From contig DJJR01000067.1 of the NCBI GenBank assembly GCA_002434245.1, positions 54,618-115,300 of the forward strand: a stretch of 60,683 nucleotides of DNA. The letters are read 5' to 3'. Position numbers and translations under genes: made by a program. Origin of the DNA: Pelosinus fermentans. Lineage in GTDB: Bacteria; Bacillota; Negativicutes; DSM-13327. Positions 17,209-24,746 of the stretch are shown here, one piece after another (position 1 is the first letter of the stretch; every line of letters starts with the position of its first letter). Under the pieces are notes generated by a model. That model was not told where the DNA came from and did not search any database. It saw only the letters and a program-made list of their open reading frames with translations.

Positions 17209-20200
17209 TTGGTGCTAACAGATGCAAAAATTCAAGAAAGAGCCGCAACCAGCAGTTCCTATGTAAAGGGCTGCCAATATTATCGAAACGGGAATGTGAA
17301 GGATATAAAATATTCCCAGCATGAACAGGTGTATAAAGCCCAGGTAGTAGGAAGCGAAGTATATACAGTAAGAGTTGCATTTAATAATTATCACGAAGTG
17401 GACGAATATGAATGTGATTGTCCGGCATTTTCTAGTTATTACCATGGAATGTGTAAACATATTGTCGCTGTCTTAAAGGTAATGCAGGCCCATTGGGAAA
17501 TTTATTTTGGTAAAGGCAAGACAACCATTCTGACTCATGCAGCCCAGGAACTATTAGATTTTTTTAATCATGACATGCTAGAACCTAGCTCGTATCAGTC
17601 AGAACCCATTAGAATGATACCTACCTATGGTTTTTCTTTAGAATCAAGAGGGAAACGGAGTTGGCTGGAGTTTTCCCTTGGAAACGAGAAATTGTATGTT
17701 ATGAAGAATATTCCTCAACTTCTGGATGCTCTGGATACTCAGGAGGAAATTGTTTATGGTAAAAACTTTATATTAAAGCCGCGGGAAGTTACGTTTGATG
17801 AGCAAACCAATTCACTGCTCCATTTATTGCAGTCTGCTTATGCTGATGACAAACAACTTGCAGACTGGAATCCTTATGGTTCTTCTGTATCCGCCTTTGG
17901 CGATGCGCGGCGCTTGAAACTGACGAATTCGAATATGCTGAAGTTTTTTACCATCATGGAAGAGGTTCCATTTTCCGTGGAGATCAATCATGAGAAAGTC
18001 TCTGGTGTCAGGATTGTTAAGGAACGACCAGCCGTCAATTTATCGGTAAAGGCAGTTGTAGGGGGCCTGAAGCTTAGGATGCAGACAGGGAATGATGTAT
18101 TCTATGGATTGGATACAGATTTTCAATATATTTATCATCAGAAGACAATCTATAAAGTGGATTCCTTATTTGCCAGTTGTATCAAGCCGTTGTTGAAGTG
18201 CTTTTATGAAAATAGCAAATCGGAAGTATACATTCCAGAGGGGGAAGCAGCCAATTTCTTTTCCTCTGTGGTACCTGCTTTGGAAAATATTGGAACGGTT
18301 CATGTTAGTGACGCGCTTCTTAAGAAATTCCATAAGGAGCCACTGGAAGTAGAAATATATTTTGATCGGTTTACAGATGGCATTCGTGCAAGGGTTGGTT
18401 TTAAATATGGTGATCTAACCATTGATCCTTTAGCTTCATCGGAAGGAACTTTGCATAGGATCTCTGGGAAAATGCTGCTGCGTTCGAAAAAAGAGGAAAA
18501 CCGAATACTTACTCTTTTTCAACGCTATGGTTTTGAGATAATGGAAGGACAGCTTGTGCAGGCAGATGAAGAGAAAACCTACGATTTCTTGCAAGAGGGA
18601 CTGCATCAGCTGCAAAATGTTGCAGAGGTCTTTTATTCTGATGATTTTAAGAATAGCAGGATTACCTATACAGGTAGAGTTTCCGCGGGAGTGAAGCTGA
18701 ATACCAAAACCGATATGCTGGAGTTTTCACTGGATTATGAAGATATGCAGCCCAGTGAATTATTTGCCTTATTGGCTTCCTATAAATTGAAGAAACGCTA
18801 TCATCGATTGGAAAATGGCGCATTTATTCCTCTTGATTCGACTGACTTACAGATCGTGAATAGGTTGATGGAACAGCTTGATTTAAGTCCTGGCGATATC
18901 GAAAATAAAGTGATTGAATTGCCTAAATATCGTGCCATGTACATTGACAGCCTGGCTAGAGAATCCAGTGATTTTCACTTGGGACGGGATTACTCTTTTC
19001 GGAAAATGGTGCAGGACATTTTGGAGCCTCAGGATGTAGAATACGCGATTCCAGAGGGGATTCAAGGAAAACTCAGAGAGTATCAAAAAGTTGGTTTCAA
19101 ATGGTTGAAATCCCTTGCCAGTTATGGCTTTGGCGGCATATTGGCTGACGATATGGGCCTGGGGAAAACCCTGCAAGTCATTACCTTTCTTATGTCTGAG
19201 AAGGAAAGTGAAAATATCCCTTCTTTAGTCATTGCTCCTACTTCTCTTGTCTATAATTGGCAGCAGGAAGTAGAGCGGTTCGCGCCTGCTTTACAGGTGA
19301 TGATCATTTCCGGGAATCAAGAGGAACGGCAGGAACAATTGAATCATATTGACGAAGTGGACTTAGCTGTGACCTCCTATGCGTTGATGAAACGTGATAT
19401 TGAGTTCTATGAGAGCCGAACTTTCAAGTACTGCTTTATTGATGAAGCCCAGCATATTAAAAATCCAAATACACTAAATGCAAAGTCGGTAAAAAAAATT
19501 AGAGCAAAAGGATATTTTGCTCTGACAGGAACGCCGATTGAAAATACATTAACAGAATTATGGTCCATTTTTGATTTTATAATGCCTGGCTATCTAAAAA
19601 CCCATAAATCCTTTTCGAATCAATTTGAAATACCCATTAGCAAGAATCGAGAAGAAGAGGCTCTCACGGAGCTCGGACGCTGCATTAAACCTTTTATTCT
19701 TAGAAGAATGAAAAAAGCAGTGTTAAAAGAACTTCCCGAAAAAATTGAAAGCAGAATGGTTAATGAAATGACTGAGGAGCAGGCCAAATTATATGCTGCC
19801 TGGATCTTGCAAGTGAAAGCAGAATTTGAAAATGAGGTGCAGAATCATGGTTTTGCCAAAAGCCAGATCAAGATACTGTCCCTATTGACCAGGCTGAGGC
19901 AATTATGCTGTCACCCGTCTCTATTTATCGAAAACTATCATGGCGGCAGTGGTAAATTGGAGATGCTGACAGAACTGCTGGAGGATGCAGTAAGCGGTGG
20001 ACATCGAGTGTTGCTGTTCTCCCAATTTACAGGAATGTTAGCCATTATAAAAAAGGAGCTGGAATCCAGAAATATTGGATATTATTATCTGGATGGGTCC
20101 ACGAAAGCGGAGGAACGTATCAAACTTGTCAACTCTTTCAATGGAGGGGAGAAGGATGTCTTTCTCATATCACTAAAAGCCGGCGGTACAGGACTCAATC

Positions 20201-20460
20201 TGACTGGTGCGGATATGGTCATCCATTATGATCCCTGGTGGAACCCTGCAGTGGAAGAGCAAGCTACTGACCGGGCGTATCGCATTGGGCAGAAGAATTC
20301 AGTACAGGTATGTAAATTAATCACGAAGAATACGATTGAAGAAAAAATTTATGCATTGCAGCAGAAGAAACGTGAGATGATTGATGCGCTCATTCAACCA
20401 GGAGAGAGCTTCTTGGCTAAAATGAGTGAAGAGGAGATTCGTAAATTATTTGAAGCGTAA
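17209..20460 (+). CDS. SWIM-domain SNF2-family DNA helicase/ATPase
   Basis: 1083-aa Swi2/Snf2-type ATPase. N-terminal SWIM zinc finger (ECDCPAF...GMCKHIVAVL, CxCx10CxH, residues 69-84), a long SNF2-associated middle region, then the motor: motif I DDMGLGKTLQVITFL near 647, motif II FIDEAQHIKN near 744 (DEAQ), motif III LTGTPIENTLTELW, and the second lobe with LLFSQFTGM and SLKAGGTGLNLTGADMV ending in YRIGQ. It likely translocates on double-stranded DNA or remodels nucleoprotein. TTG 17209 and GTG 17212 are both possible starts behind AAAGGAGG. Stands alone, with a terminator behind it. Confidence 0.94.
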   Translation: MVLTDAKIQERAATSSSYVKGCQYYRNGNVKDIKYSQHEQVYKAQVVGSEVYTVRVAFNNYHEVDEYECDCPAFSSYYHGMCKHIVAVLKVMQAHWEIYFGKGKTTILTHAAQELLDFFNHDMLEPSSYQSEPIRMIPTYGFSLESRGKRSWLEFSLGNEKLYVMKNIPQLLDALDTQEEIVYGKNFILKPREVTFDEQTNSLLHLLQSAYADDKQLADWNPYGSSVSAFGDARRLKLTNSNMLKFFTIMEEVPFSVEINHEKVSGVRIVKERPAVNLSVKAVVGGLKLRMQTGNDVFYGLDTDFQYIYHQKTIYKVDSLFASCIKPLLKCFYENSKSEVYIPEGEAANFFSSVVPALENIGTVHVSDALLKKFHKEPLEVEIYFDRFTDGIRARVGFKYGDLTIDPLASSEGTLHRISGKMLLRSKKEENRILTLFQRYGFEIMEGQLVQADEEKTYDFLQEGLHQLQNVAEVFYSDDFKNSRITYTGRVSAGVKLNTKTDMLEFSLDYEDMQPSELFALLASYKLKKRYHRLENGAFIPLDSTDLQIVNRLMEQLDLSPGDIENKVIELPKYRAMYIDSLARESSDFHLGRDYSFRKMVQDILEPQDVEYAIPEGIQGKLREYQKVGFKWLKSLASYGFGGILADDMGLGKTLQVITFLMSEKESENIPSLVIAPTSLVYNWQQEVERFAPALQVMIISGNQEERQEQLNHIDEVDLAVTSYALMKRDIEFYESRTFKYCFIDEAQHIKNPNTLNAKSVKKIRAKGYFALTGTPIENTLTELWSIFDFIMPGYLKTHKSFSNQFEIPISKNREEEALTELGRCIKPFILRRMKKAVLKELPEKIESRMVNEMTEEQAKLYAAWILQVKAEFENEVQNHGFAKSQIKILSLLTRLRQLCCHPSLFIENYHGGSGKLEMLTELLEDAVSGGHRVLLFSQFTGMLAIIKKELESRNIGYYYLDGSTKAEERIKLVNSFNGGEKDVFLISLKAGGTGLNLTGADMVIHYDPWWNPAVEEQATDRAYRIGQKNSVQVCKLITKNTIEEKIYALQQKKREMIDALIQPGESFLAKMSEEEIRKLFEA

Positions 20461-20473
20461 AGACCTCTAAGAT

Positions 20474-20523
20474 AAAAGGACTGTTTAGCATTTGGCTTCT
20501 TGCAAGTGCTAAACAGTCCTTTT
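20474..20523. terminator. terminator between helicase and convergent unknown gene
   Basis: Perfect 17-bp stem AAAAGGACTGTTTAGCA with its complement, flanked by A and T runs. It serves both converging genes. Confidence 0.8.
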
Positions 20524-21173
20524 CATACGATACATCCAATTTTATTGTTCAAGATTTTTACAAAGGTTTTTTGAATAAACGTATCCGTATAAAAAATCGC
20601 ACACATATTATAAAGCTGCTGAATCGTCAAGCCAATATCTTCCTCTAACACTTCGGTAAATTCTCTTGTACTTACTAAGCACTCTGCAATTTCAAATGTG
20701 CTTTCAAAGACTCCGATATGTAAAATATAGCTGTCTTTATTCCAGAAAGCATTAAAGTTAGCACAAAATTCTTTGATCTTTTTCATACATAATGAATTTT
20801 CTAAATCCCAGTACGTATTTAATTCTTCAATGGCATTTTTCATGATATCCACATGAGGGGAATCCGATTCTGTAATGGAATCAATCAATGCGTGGCTGGA
20901 ACATATGGGGATGAATAAATCTTGATTATCCTTATGGATCGTATAGAAAAAAGCTGCTGGAAGATAGATATATTGGATAAATCCTAATAATGACTTTGCA
21001 TCGGGGTAACATGCCCAATTATTATCTACGGTATCTCTGGAGTAATCAATCACCGCTGTATTGATAAAAATAGCATCTTGTGCACAATCCAAAGCAGTAA
21101 AATAGTTTGTCCAAAGGTCTTTCTTCTTTAATAAAGCACCTTCCCAATAATTATGATTATTGTATTTACACAT
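20523..21173 (-). CDS. hypothetical protein, 216 aa
   Basis: No family recognised. A soluble-looking protein, 216 aa, ATG with AAGGGGTC upstream. It is rich in aromatic residues and acidic/Asn pairs (for example DNNWACYPDAKSLLGFIQYI near residue 54, and SSHALIDSITESDSPH near residue 93) with no signal peptide or membrane helix. Codon use resembles its neighbours and the frame is intact over its length, so it is likely real. It lies between the helicase and the S4 paralog, 64 nt after the latter, and may be read through from the S4 promoter. Confidence 0.7.
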   Translation of the reverse strand: MCKYNNHNYWEGALLKKKDLWTNYFTALDCAQDAIFINTAVIDYSRDTVDNNWACYPDAKSLLGFIQYIYLPAAFFYTIHKDNQDLFIPICSSHALIDSITESDSPHVDIMKNAIEELNTYWDLENSLCMKKIKEFCANFNAFWNKDSYILHIGVFESTFEIAECLVSTREFTEVLEEDIGLTIQQLYNMCAIFYTDTFIQKTFVKILNNKIGCIV

Positions 21174-21237
21174 TTATTTTGACCCCTTATTAACAAATAA
21201 TCACTGTCAATCACATATTTTAGTGTTGATCTTTTTC

Positions 21238-21831
21238 TTATTTGGAATAGAATTCAATTGCGTAAATTTCATTTACTTCGATAGGAATTTCTTCTCGATT
21301 AGGCAGCCGTATCAATTTTCCGCTGAAATCTTCCAGGTTCTTTTCAATGTAAGGTGATGCAAAACTTTGGAGTTCCAGGAAGTTAGAAACGATCATTTCA
21401 TTTGTCCGTTGTTTTTCACTTAAAGAAATAACACTGTCAACTGGTACTCCATAGGATGGGATATTTACCCTCTGTCCATTAACGAGGATATGACCATGAC
21501 TGACTAGCTGCCGGGCCTGCCGAATGGAACTGGCAAAACCAATTCGATATACGAGATTGTCTAATCGGCATTCCAATGCTTTCAATAAGGCAGTACCTGT
21601 GATTTCCTTGCTTTTCATCGCTTTATCAACATAACGTACAAACTGTTTTTCAAAAAGTCCATAATAGGCTTTAATTTTTTGCTTTTCCAAAAGCTGAATC
21701 CCGTAATTTGATAATTTTCTGCCAGATCGGCTGTTGTCTCTCGTTGCTTTATTCATTGCTTTAGGATGACCAAAAATATTAACACCTAGTCTTCTGCATA
21801 ATTTAAACCTTGGTTCTCTTCTTGTTGCCAT
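21238..21831 (-). CDS. rpsD: 30S ribosomal protein S4, zinc-ligand-poor paralog
   Basis: Ribosomal protein S4, 197 aa, with the S4 RNA-binding domain ([34 protein letters not shown] near residues 86-125). S4 of the zinc-binding type has four Cys in its first 35 residues. Here only KLCRR remains and the segment reads [13 protein letters not shown], so the zinc site is gone (C-minus form). The gene stands alone and not in the ribosomal protein/rpoA operon, so it is probably a second copy. Its promoter carries a Fur/Zur-like palindrome, consistent with use under metal limitation. The presence of a main zinc-type S4 elsewhere is assumed, not seen. Confidence 0.93.
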   Translation of the reverse strand: MATRREPRFKLCRRLGVNIFGHPKAMNKATRDNSRSGRKLSNYGIQLLEKQKIKAYYGLFEKQFVRYVDKAMKSKEITGTALLKALECRLDNLVYRIGFASSIRQARQLVSHGHILVNGQRVNIPSYGVPVDSVISLSEKQRTNEMIVSNFLELQSFASPYIEKNLEDFSGKLIRLPNREEIPIEVNEIYAIEFYSK

Positions 21832-21897
21832 TTACCATGCTCCTGTTCTATCGAATTTTAGTCTTTCCTGAATACGTTCTTAAAACTTGACCTTTAT

Positions 21898-21933
21898 AGT
21901 ATAACATTAATGATAATGATATTCAATATCATT
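21898..21933 (-). promoter_or_regulatory. rpsD promoter with Fur/Zur-family operator
   Basis: On the minus strand TTGAAT (21926-21921) and TATACT (21903-21898) are 17 nt apart and read into rpsD. Overlapping the -35 is the perfect 9-1-9 palindrome AATGATATTCAATATCATT (21915-21933), the architecture of Fur, Zur and PerR boxes. A second partial half (ATTAATGATA) precedes it. Which of the three regulators binds cannot be told from the sequence. Confidence 0.7.
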
Positions 21934-21964
21934 AATTTACGAAATTTATTTTTCTTCTAGTTCT

Positions 21965-21995
21965 TGCTTCTTCGCGTTTCAAAATGTTTTATTTT
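21965..21995. repeat. half copy of the GAAACGCGAAG repeat
   Basis: CTTCTTCGCGTTTCAAAATG followed by TTTTATTTTT matches the right end of the 16941-17039 element. No left arm is present, so it is a remnant. Confidence 0.5.
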
Positions 21996-22048
21996 TTTAT
22001 TTCAAGGTACACTAATAAAATAGTTGTTACTGTAATGAGTCTATAATA

Positions 22049-22100
22049 TTGACGCGGCTAAGCATACCGTTCTATAATTAAATGCGGTAGGGGGGTATAG
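22049..22100 (+). promoter_or_regulatory. csoR promoter and degenerate CsoR box
   Basis: TTGACG (22049) and TATAAT (22073) with an 18-nt spacer, followed directly by GCGGTAGGGGGGTATAG. Its right half matches the G-tract/TAT half of CsoR operators, such as the better copy at 24670. The left half is degraded. Position over the start site suggests autoregulation. Confidence 0.6.
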
Positions 22101-22120
22101 TAGTAGAGGGAGTGAATGTT

Positions 22121-22390
22121 GTGTTAACGGATAAAGAAAAAAGCGAATTAAAATTACGGTTGAAAAAAATTGCAGGGCAGATCAATGGTATCGATAAAAT
22201 GTTGGATGACGGACGGTACTGTGTCGATGTGGTTCAGCAAATATTGGCGGCTCGAGCTGCTTTAAATAAGGTATCACTCATTATTATGGAAAGTCATGCA
22301 AAAAGCTGTATGGTTACAGCGATCAAAGAAGATCGTGCCGAACAAAGTATTGAAGAACTAATGCAGCTTTTGAAACAATTTACTAAATAA
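22121..22390 (+). CDS. csoR: CsoR-family copper-sensing repressor
   Basis: All-helical DUF156 repressor, 89 aa from GTG 22121 (GGGAG 8 nt upstream; an earlier GTG at 22112 overlaps that site). The Cu(I) ligand pattern is present: Cys in GRYCVDVVQQI, then His and Cys in MESHAKSCMV. Copper binding releases it from DNA. It heads a copper cluster with a two-component system and CopA. Both its own promoter and that of copA carry G-tract operators. Confidence 0.92.
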   Translation: MLTDKEKSELKLRLKKIAGQINGIDKMLDDGRYCVDVVQQILAARAALNKVSLIIMESHAKSCMVTAIKEDRAEQSIEELMQLLKQFTK

Positions 22391-22510
22391 CAAGAATGGA
22401 ATAAGAAGATCGAAAAAGGAATGTTTTCAAGGGATCTTCATAAGTTATTCACAAAAATATGGTAAAATTAATATAAATACGGAATTTAGAACGGAACGGA
22501 GGGAAAATAT

Positions 22511-22651
22511 ATGCAAGAGAAACGATCTCCAGAAGATATAGAAAAAGAATCATCTGAATATACGCCTTGGCAAAAAAGTATATTAACCTTTCTAAGGTGG
22601 GGAGCATGGGCAACCTCCTTTATGGCTATTGCTCATATGATGGAATTTTGA
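22511..22651 (+). CDS. unannotated 46-aa small membrane-associated protein in copper cluster
   Basis: A short frame with its own good ribosome site (GGAGGG, 6 nt before ATG). It starts MQEKRSPEDIEKESSEYTPW, a highly charged head, and continues with an amphipathic or membrane-spanning tail containing FLRWGAWATSFMAIAHMMEF. The tail ends with Met and His residues that could bind Cu(I). No family recognised. It sits between csoR and the two-component genes, followed by a hairpin, so it is probably co-regulated with copper genes. Coding status rests on the ribosome site, composition and position only. Confidence 0.6.
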   Translation: MQEKRSPEDIEKESSEYTPWQKSILTFLRWGAWATSFMAIAHMMEF

Positions 22652-22658
22652 TAGGAAT

Positions 22659-22707
22659 GAATAATGGACACAGTTCTTCTGCAATGGGAGGGCTGTGTCC
22701 ATTATTC
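22659..22707. terminator. hairpin after the 46-aa gene
   Basis: Perfect 15-bp stem GAATAATGGACACAG with complement and a 19-nt loop, just after the small gene's stop. No T run follows, so it may attenuate or stabilise mRNA rather than fully terminate. Confidence 0.5.
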
Positions 22708-22765
22708 GCAAAAACCATTTCGTACAATGGTAAAGATACCAAAAGTGTATGAAAGGAGAGATATT

Positions 22766-23461
22766 GTGATTCAATATGCAGTCTTAATTGTCGATGATGA
22801 CATAAAGCTAGTAAAGCTGCTGCAAACCTATTTTGAAAAAGAGGGCTGTCTTGTTTACTCTGCAACCAACGGGTTGGATGCCCTGCAGATAGTACGAGAG
22901 CAAAAGCCGGACATTATGATATTAGATTTGATGCTGCCCGGTCTTGATGGTTTGGACGTTTGTCGGAAAATTCGTAAGGATAATGATATTCCGATTCTGA
23001 TGCTTACTGCTCGTGATGAAGAACGGGATCGCTTAGTGGGGCTTGAAATTGGTGCGGATGATTATGTCACGAAGCCATTTAGTCCCAAAGAGGTGGTAGC
23101 GCGGGCAAAAGCGATTTTACGCCGTACCAATAAGGAAGTTGTGCGCAGCGGGCTCATTATAGCGGGAAAGCTGATGATCGATTTGGAGCGTCATGAGGTT
23201 ACGAAGGCTGGTTTAGCCTTAGAATTGACGCCAACAGAGTTTAAAATTTTGGAATTACTGGCTGCTAATGCTGGCAGGGTTTATAGTCGGCTGCAAATTG
23301 TTGAGCAAACTCAGGGGCATACTTTTGAGGGGTATGAGCGCACGATTGATGCCCATATTAAAAATTTGCGGCGGAAAGTTGAAATCAATCCAAAGGAACC
23401 TCAGTATATACAGACAATATACGGGATTGGCTATAAATTTGCCAGTGAAACCAATGAATAG
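22766..23461 (+). CDS. OmpR-family response regulator (copper cluster)
   Basis: 231 aa from GTG 22766, which follows AAAGGAGAG; the longer frame upstream would begin inside the hairpin. Receiver domain with DDD near the N-terminus, phospho-acceptor Asp54 in MILDLMLPG, T in LMLTARDEE and K in VTKPFSP. C-terminal winged helix LELTPTEFKILELLAANAGR and YERTIDAHIKNLRRKVE. Its stop overlaps the sensor kinase start. Probably activates copper resistance genes with that kinase. Confidence 0.92.
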   Translation: MIQYAVLIVDDDIKLVKLLQTYFEKEGCLVYSATNGLDALQIVREQKPDIMILDLMLPGLDGLDVCRKIRKDNDIPILMLTARDEERDRLVGLEIGADDYVTKPFSPKEVVARAKAILRRTNKEVVRSGLIIAGKLMIDLERHEVTKAGLALELTPTEFKILELLAANAGRVYSRLQIVEQTQGHTFEGYERTIDAHIKNLRRKVEINPKEPQYIQTIYGIGYKFASETNE

Positions 23462-24611
23462 CATTACCTATCGTATTACAGGACTCATGTTTCTGGCAGT
23501 AGCATTAACCGTGTTCTTGCTGATTTATCTGATGAATGTACAAATGACTGAGCAATTTACAGAATATCTAATTGTTCAGCAGATGGAAACCGGTCAGCAT
23601 GGTATGATGAGGCATACGACCAATCCAATGATGATGGTCATGGGATCTTTGGAAGAGACGTTTTTGGCCTCTGTTCACCAGTCTCTGATTTGGGTTGGGA
23701 TGGCCGTTTTAGTGGCGGGTTTGGCGGCGAGCTATGCTTTGGCTCGCAGTATTACTGTGCCTTTGCGCAATTTGAGCAGTGCTGCTGAGCAAATTGAACA
23801 AGGTAATTTTAATCAAAAAGTACCGATTGAAACGAAAGATGAAGTCGGACATTTGGCCGCTATTTTTAACCGGATGGCTGAGACGCTGACAATCAATACG
23901 AATCTTCGCAGGCAGTTTTTGGCCAATATTGCCCATGAGCTTCGCACTCCACTGTCCATTATTCAGGGACACTTGGAGGGGATGGTAGATGGAGTGATCG
24001 ATCCCAGTAAGGAACAGCTTGCTTCTTTGCATGAAGAGGCGATTCGTCTAAATCGCCTGATTACAGATCTGCGGGATTTGTCCCTGGCTGAAGTCCGCCA
24101 ATTAGCGATGGAAAAAAACAGAATTGATATTAATCAAATTATTAGCCGCTCCGTGTATATGCTAAAGCCTTTATCTGACGAAAAGGAGATCTCTGTTTCC
24201 TGCTCACTTACACAAGACCTTCCCAAAATCGAAGCAGATGCAGATCGGATCAGCCAAGTTTTTTATAATATTTTTGTGAATGCCATTCGTTATTCTCCTA
24301 GTAAGGGTTCTGTAAAAATCATTACCGAGAAGAGTGAAGAAGCGGGACGGTCATGGATTAAAATATCTGTGGCAGACAAAGGTCCGGGGATTGATCAGGA
24401 AGATATACCATACCTTTTCGACCATTTTTACCGGGGGGACAAATCCCGGGATCGAAAAAGTGGTGGATCAGGTCTCGGGCTGGCCGTTGTTAAGCAGCTG
24501 GTAGAGATTCATGGCGGCAAGGTAGCAGTAAGCAGTGAATTAGGAGAAGGAAGTGTATTTGAAATACTACTGCCGATTGAGCTAGAAGAGGAGAGTAAGC
24601 ATCACACATGA
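23454..24611 (+). CDS. sensor histidine kinase with Met/His-rich outside loop
   Basis: 385 aa. The true start is ATG 23454 (MNSITYRIT), overlapping the response regulator's end by 8 nt; a frame reaching back to 23268 is just overlap. Layout: TM1 (residues 8-28), a short outside loop with a METGQHGMMRH...PMMMVMG segment (residues 44-64, seven Met and two His), TM2 (about 83-103), HAMP, HisKA ANIAHELRTPLSIIQGHLEG near 157, HATPase with FVNAIRYSPS, ADKGPGID and SGGSGLGLAVV. The Met/His loop suggests direct sensing of Cu(I) or Ag(I) outside the inner membrane. Confidence 0.92.
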   Translation: MNSITYRITGLMFLAVALTVFLLIYLMNVQMTEQFTEYLIVQQMETGQHGMMRHTTNPMMMVMGSLEETFLASVHQSLIWVGMAVLVAGLAASYALARSITVPLRNLSSAAEQIEQGNFNQKVPIETKDEVGHLAAIFNRMAETLTINTNLRRQFLANIAHELRTPLSIIQGHLEGMVDGVIDPSKEQLASLHEEAIRLNRLITDLRDLSLAEVRQLAMEKNRIDINQIISRSVYMLKPLSDEKEISVSCSLTQDLPKIEADADRISQVFYNIFVNAIRYSPSKGSVKIITEKSEEAGRSWIKISVADKGPGIDQEDIPYLFDHFYRGDKSRDRKSGGSGLGLAVVKQLVEIHGGKVAVSSELGEGSVFEILLPIELEEESKHHT

Positions 24612-24635
24612 AAGAAATGAAATTGGCTAATAATA

Positions 24636-24688
24636 TTGACCAGAACAAAATATAGTTTTATAATGTACGTATACCCTAGAGGGGTATA
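24636..24688 (+). promoter_or_regulatory. copA promoter with CsoR operator
   Basis: TTGACC (24636) and TATAAT (24659), 17-nt spacer. Immediately downstream is TATACCCTAGAGGGGTATA (24670-24688), a close match to the CsoR operators of Bacillus copper operons. The box covers the expected start site, so copper-free CsoR should block transcription. Confidence 0.85.
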
Positions 24689-24746
24689 GTATATCGTGGA
24701 TATACATGAGACAAGAGCGAGTTGCTGTAAAAGGATGTGGATAATC

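Noticed and set aside
22664..22765. Extended N-terminus of the response regulator
   Set aside because: It begins in the hairpin after the small gene, while a good AAAGGAGAG-GTG start lies at 22766 at the family's normal position.
23268..23453. Extended N-terminus of the copper sensor kinase
   Set aside because: It overlaps the response regulator gene in another frame; the kinase proper begins at ATG 23454.
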